Origin: Candidatus Omnitrophota bacterium
GTDB taxonomy: Bacteria; Omnitrophota; Omnitrophia; Omnitrophales; Aquincolibacteriaceae
Reading direction: 5' to 3'
DNA length: 6,676 bases
Assembly (NCBI GenBank): GCA_023819025.1
Contig: JAMWDC010000121.1
Location: 1 to 6,676, forward strand
Under the pieces are notes generated by a model. That model did no database searches, had not been told where the DNA came from, and was given only the letters and a program-made list of their open reading frames with translations. The position numbers and the translations under genes were made by a program. Below are positions 5,486 to 6,676 of this stretch, piece after piece. Every line of letters begins with the position of its first letter. Position 1 is the first letter of the stretch.

Positions 5486-6517
5486 GTAGGGTTTGGTAAG
5501 CGGATGGCCGTCCAGGGACGGTTGGATCTTTTTCAGATTGATTCCGAAGCGGTCGAGGATTGTGGCTGCAATGTCGGTCAAAAAACCCCGACGCATGACC
5601 TTGGGGTCATTGGTGGCCAGGAAACCGTAAGGGGCGTCCACATGCCCTGATAAGTTCTCGCCGAAGCCGTGATCGGTCGTAATGTAAATCAAAGTTTTAT
5701 CATAGAGGTTGAGCTCTTTCAGTTTATCGATGATCTTGCCGGTCCAGGAATCGGCAAGAATGATAGCATCCGTATATTCTTTTGAATTTTCGCCGTGGCG
5801 ATGTCCGGTCCAATCCACTTGCGCCAAAAGAACAAAAAAGAAAAAAGGGTGATCTTTATATTTTTCCAATAACTCTAATGCCTTTGCCCCGACTAAATCA
5901 TCCCAATGCAGGCCATGGATAAAGACATCCATGTTCTCTTGCGATCGATAATAAGGTTCACCGGGCTTCACGAAGTATTCTTTGCCGTGGACCTTCACTA
6001 ACTTATGCTCGACTCCGTAGAGTCCGGGATGCGCGCTTTTCCGGCGGTAGTCTCTTATGGATCTTGGCGACCCATCCCACCGCTGGAGCGGTTCATTGCC
6101 CGTGTGGTGCTGCTTACCGAGGATTGCTGCCGTCACGAAATTCTCCGGTCCGAAAAATTGTTCCAGGCGTTCGAAGATCGTGTACCCTCGGGGGATGGGG
6201 TGAAAATTCGTGATGGTATAGACGTACGTGACCTCCGGTTCATATCCGGTTAGAACTTGTGTCCAGCCGCATTTGGTTTCAGTCGATCGGGGATTGTCGA
6301 TCGCGACCAAGTTTCCTTCCGAAGCAAGCTTGGCTAGATTGGGAACCTCACCCCGTGCCAGACATTCCTTGAGATGATTTCTTTGGACACCGTCCCATCC
6401 GATCAGAATGATATTTCGGGGACGGTTCGCATGGGATCGGATGATGCCACGAATTTCGATCCCTGCGGTCATGCCTAAGATCCAGACGATCGCGAAAAAA
6501 AATATTTTTCTTATCAT
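5468..6517 (-). CDS. Exported alkaline-phosphatase-superfamily phosphodiesterase/phosphatase
   Basis: This 349-residue two-metal hydrolase probably acts in the periplasm or at the membrane surface. Residues 1-27 form a signal or anchor sequence (MIRK followed by a hydrophobic stretch to about 20, then R); there is no lipobox cysteine. The metal and catalytic set of the type I phosphodiesterase/NPP-like group is visible: D42 in IGWDGVQ, a nucleophile T79 or T81 in RSTETKCGW, D235 and H239 in QVDWTGHRHG, D282 and H283 in TTDHGFG, and H292 in SGHVDAP. The substrate cannot be told; phosphodiesters, phosphonates or sulfates are all handled by this fold, though the Thr nucleophile with no CxPxR motif argues against a sulfatase. 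ATG 6517 lies 4 bases after the stop of a paralogous upstream gene, and no clear ribosome site is present, so translation is probably coupled. Confidence 0.87.
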   Translation of the reverse strand: MIRKIFFFAIVWILGMTAGIEIRGIIRSHANRPRNIILIGWDGVQRNHLKECLARGEVPNLAKLASEGNLVAIDNPRSTETKCGWTQVLTGYEPEVTYVYTITNFHPIPRGYTIFERLEQFFGPENFVTAAILGKQHHTGNEPLQRWDGSPRSIRDYRRKSAHPGLYGVEHKLVKVHGKEYFVKPGEPYYRSQENMDVFIHGLHWDDLVGAKALELLEKYKDHPFFFFVLLAQVDWTGHRHGENSKEYTDAIILADSWTGKIIDKLKELNLYDKTLIYITTDHGFGENLSGHVDAPYGFLATNDPKVMRRGFLTDIAATILDRFGINLKKIQPSLDGHPLTKPYKPPRF

Positions 6518-6521
6518 GGAA

Positions 6522-6676
6522 TTACCATAAGGGAGGTTCGTATAGTTTTCTCAAGGAATGACCGTCTAAGGGCGGTTCGGCGGTATCGGGATCCATGCCA
6601 AAGATGTCCAGGATGGTGGCCGCAATATCCGTACGGTCTCCGCGGCGTATGACTTTCGGGTCATTGGTAGCCAAAA
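6522..6676 (-). CDS. C-terminal end of a second, paralogous phosphatase (runs off the window)
   Basis: Only the last 50 codons are inside the window; the gene continues beyond 6676. The translated end LATNDPKVIRRGDRTDIAAT continues ILDIFGMDP, then PPLDGHSL and YEPPLW, and stops at TAA 6524-6522. It matches the C-terminus of the next gene (ATNDPKVMRRGFLTDIAATI, LDGHPL, YKPPRF), so the two are tandem paralogs of one family. The stop is 4 bases before the downstream ATG. The reading frame is clean, with no sign of decay in the visible part. Confidence 0.85.
   Translation of the reverse strand, partial: LATNDPKVIRRGDRTDIAATILDIFGMDPDTAEPPLDGHSLRKLYEPPLW

Noticed and set aside
6005..6253. Plus-strand ORF of 82 residues within the phosphatase gene.
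   Set aside because: It is antisense to a well-supported gene and has no recognisable motif or ribosome site.

Overview
The window reads as a chromosomal stretch from an uncultivated Gram-negative-type bacterium. The evidence is a lipid A-type acyltransferase, an exported phosphatase, dense short-spaced gene pairs, clear Shine-Dalgarno sites and roughly even base composition. The gene mix and the GC-rich palindromic spacer remind me of Omnitrophota or related candidate phyla. That placement is recollection rather than proof. No rRNA, tRNA, CRISPR array or intact mobile element is visible.

Layout: 1-154 is a leader with a weak promoter candidate. 155-1339 (+) encodes a cystathionine gamma-synthase of the plant-like type. 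1340-1713 has no intact gene, but 1387-1670 holds the decayed remains of a small RRM-type RNA-binding protein, with a lost start, in-frame stops and a frameshift. 1714-2586 (+) encodes an LpxL/HtrB-family acyltransferase. It converges, with a 9-base gap, on a minus-strand pair: a DRE-TIM (HMGL-like) aldolase-type enzyme (4188-3235) followed after 12 bases by a KDPG/KDPGal-type aldolase (3222-2596). A spacer with two inverted repeats and a perfect TATAAT box separates this pair from a plus-strand pair: a nitroreductase (4365-4925) and an uncharacterised four-helix membrane protein (4941-5360). A roughly 60-base palindrome-rich element lies between that pair and a convergent minus-strand operon of two related alkaline-phosphatase-superfamily proteins. 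One of these is complete (6517-5468); only the C-terminal end of the other is present (6676-6522).

How the genes work together: the two aldolase-type enzymes are the strongest functional pair and probably act in one route involving 2-oxo acids or sugar acids. The two phosphatases are tandem paralogs separated by 4 bases and probably translationally coupled. The cystathionine synthase and the acyltransferase look like independent housekeeping genes. I see no defence system or other clear multi-gene novelty. The most unusual points are the RRM pseudogene, the DRE-TIM protein that lacks the usual 4-hydroxy-2-oxovalerate aldolase histidine, the altered phosphate loop of its partner aldolase, and the palindromic spacers.
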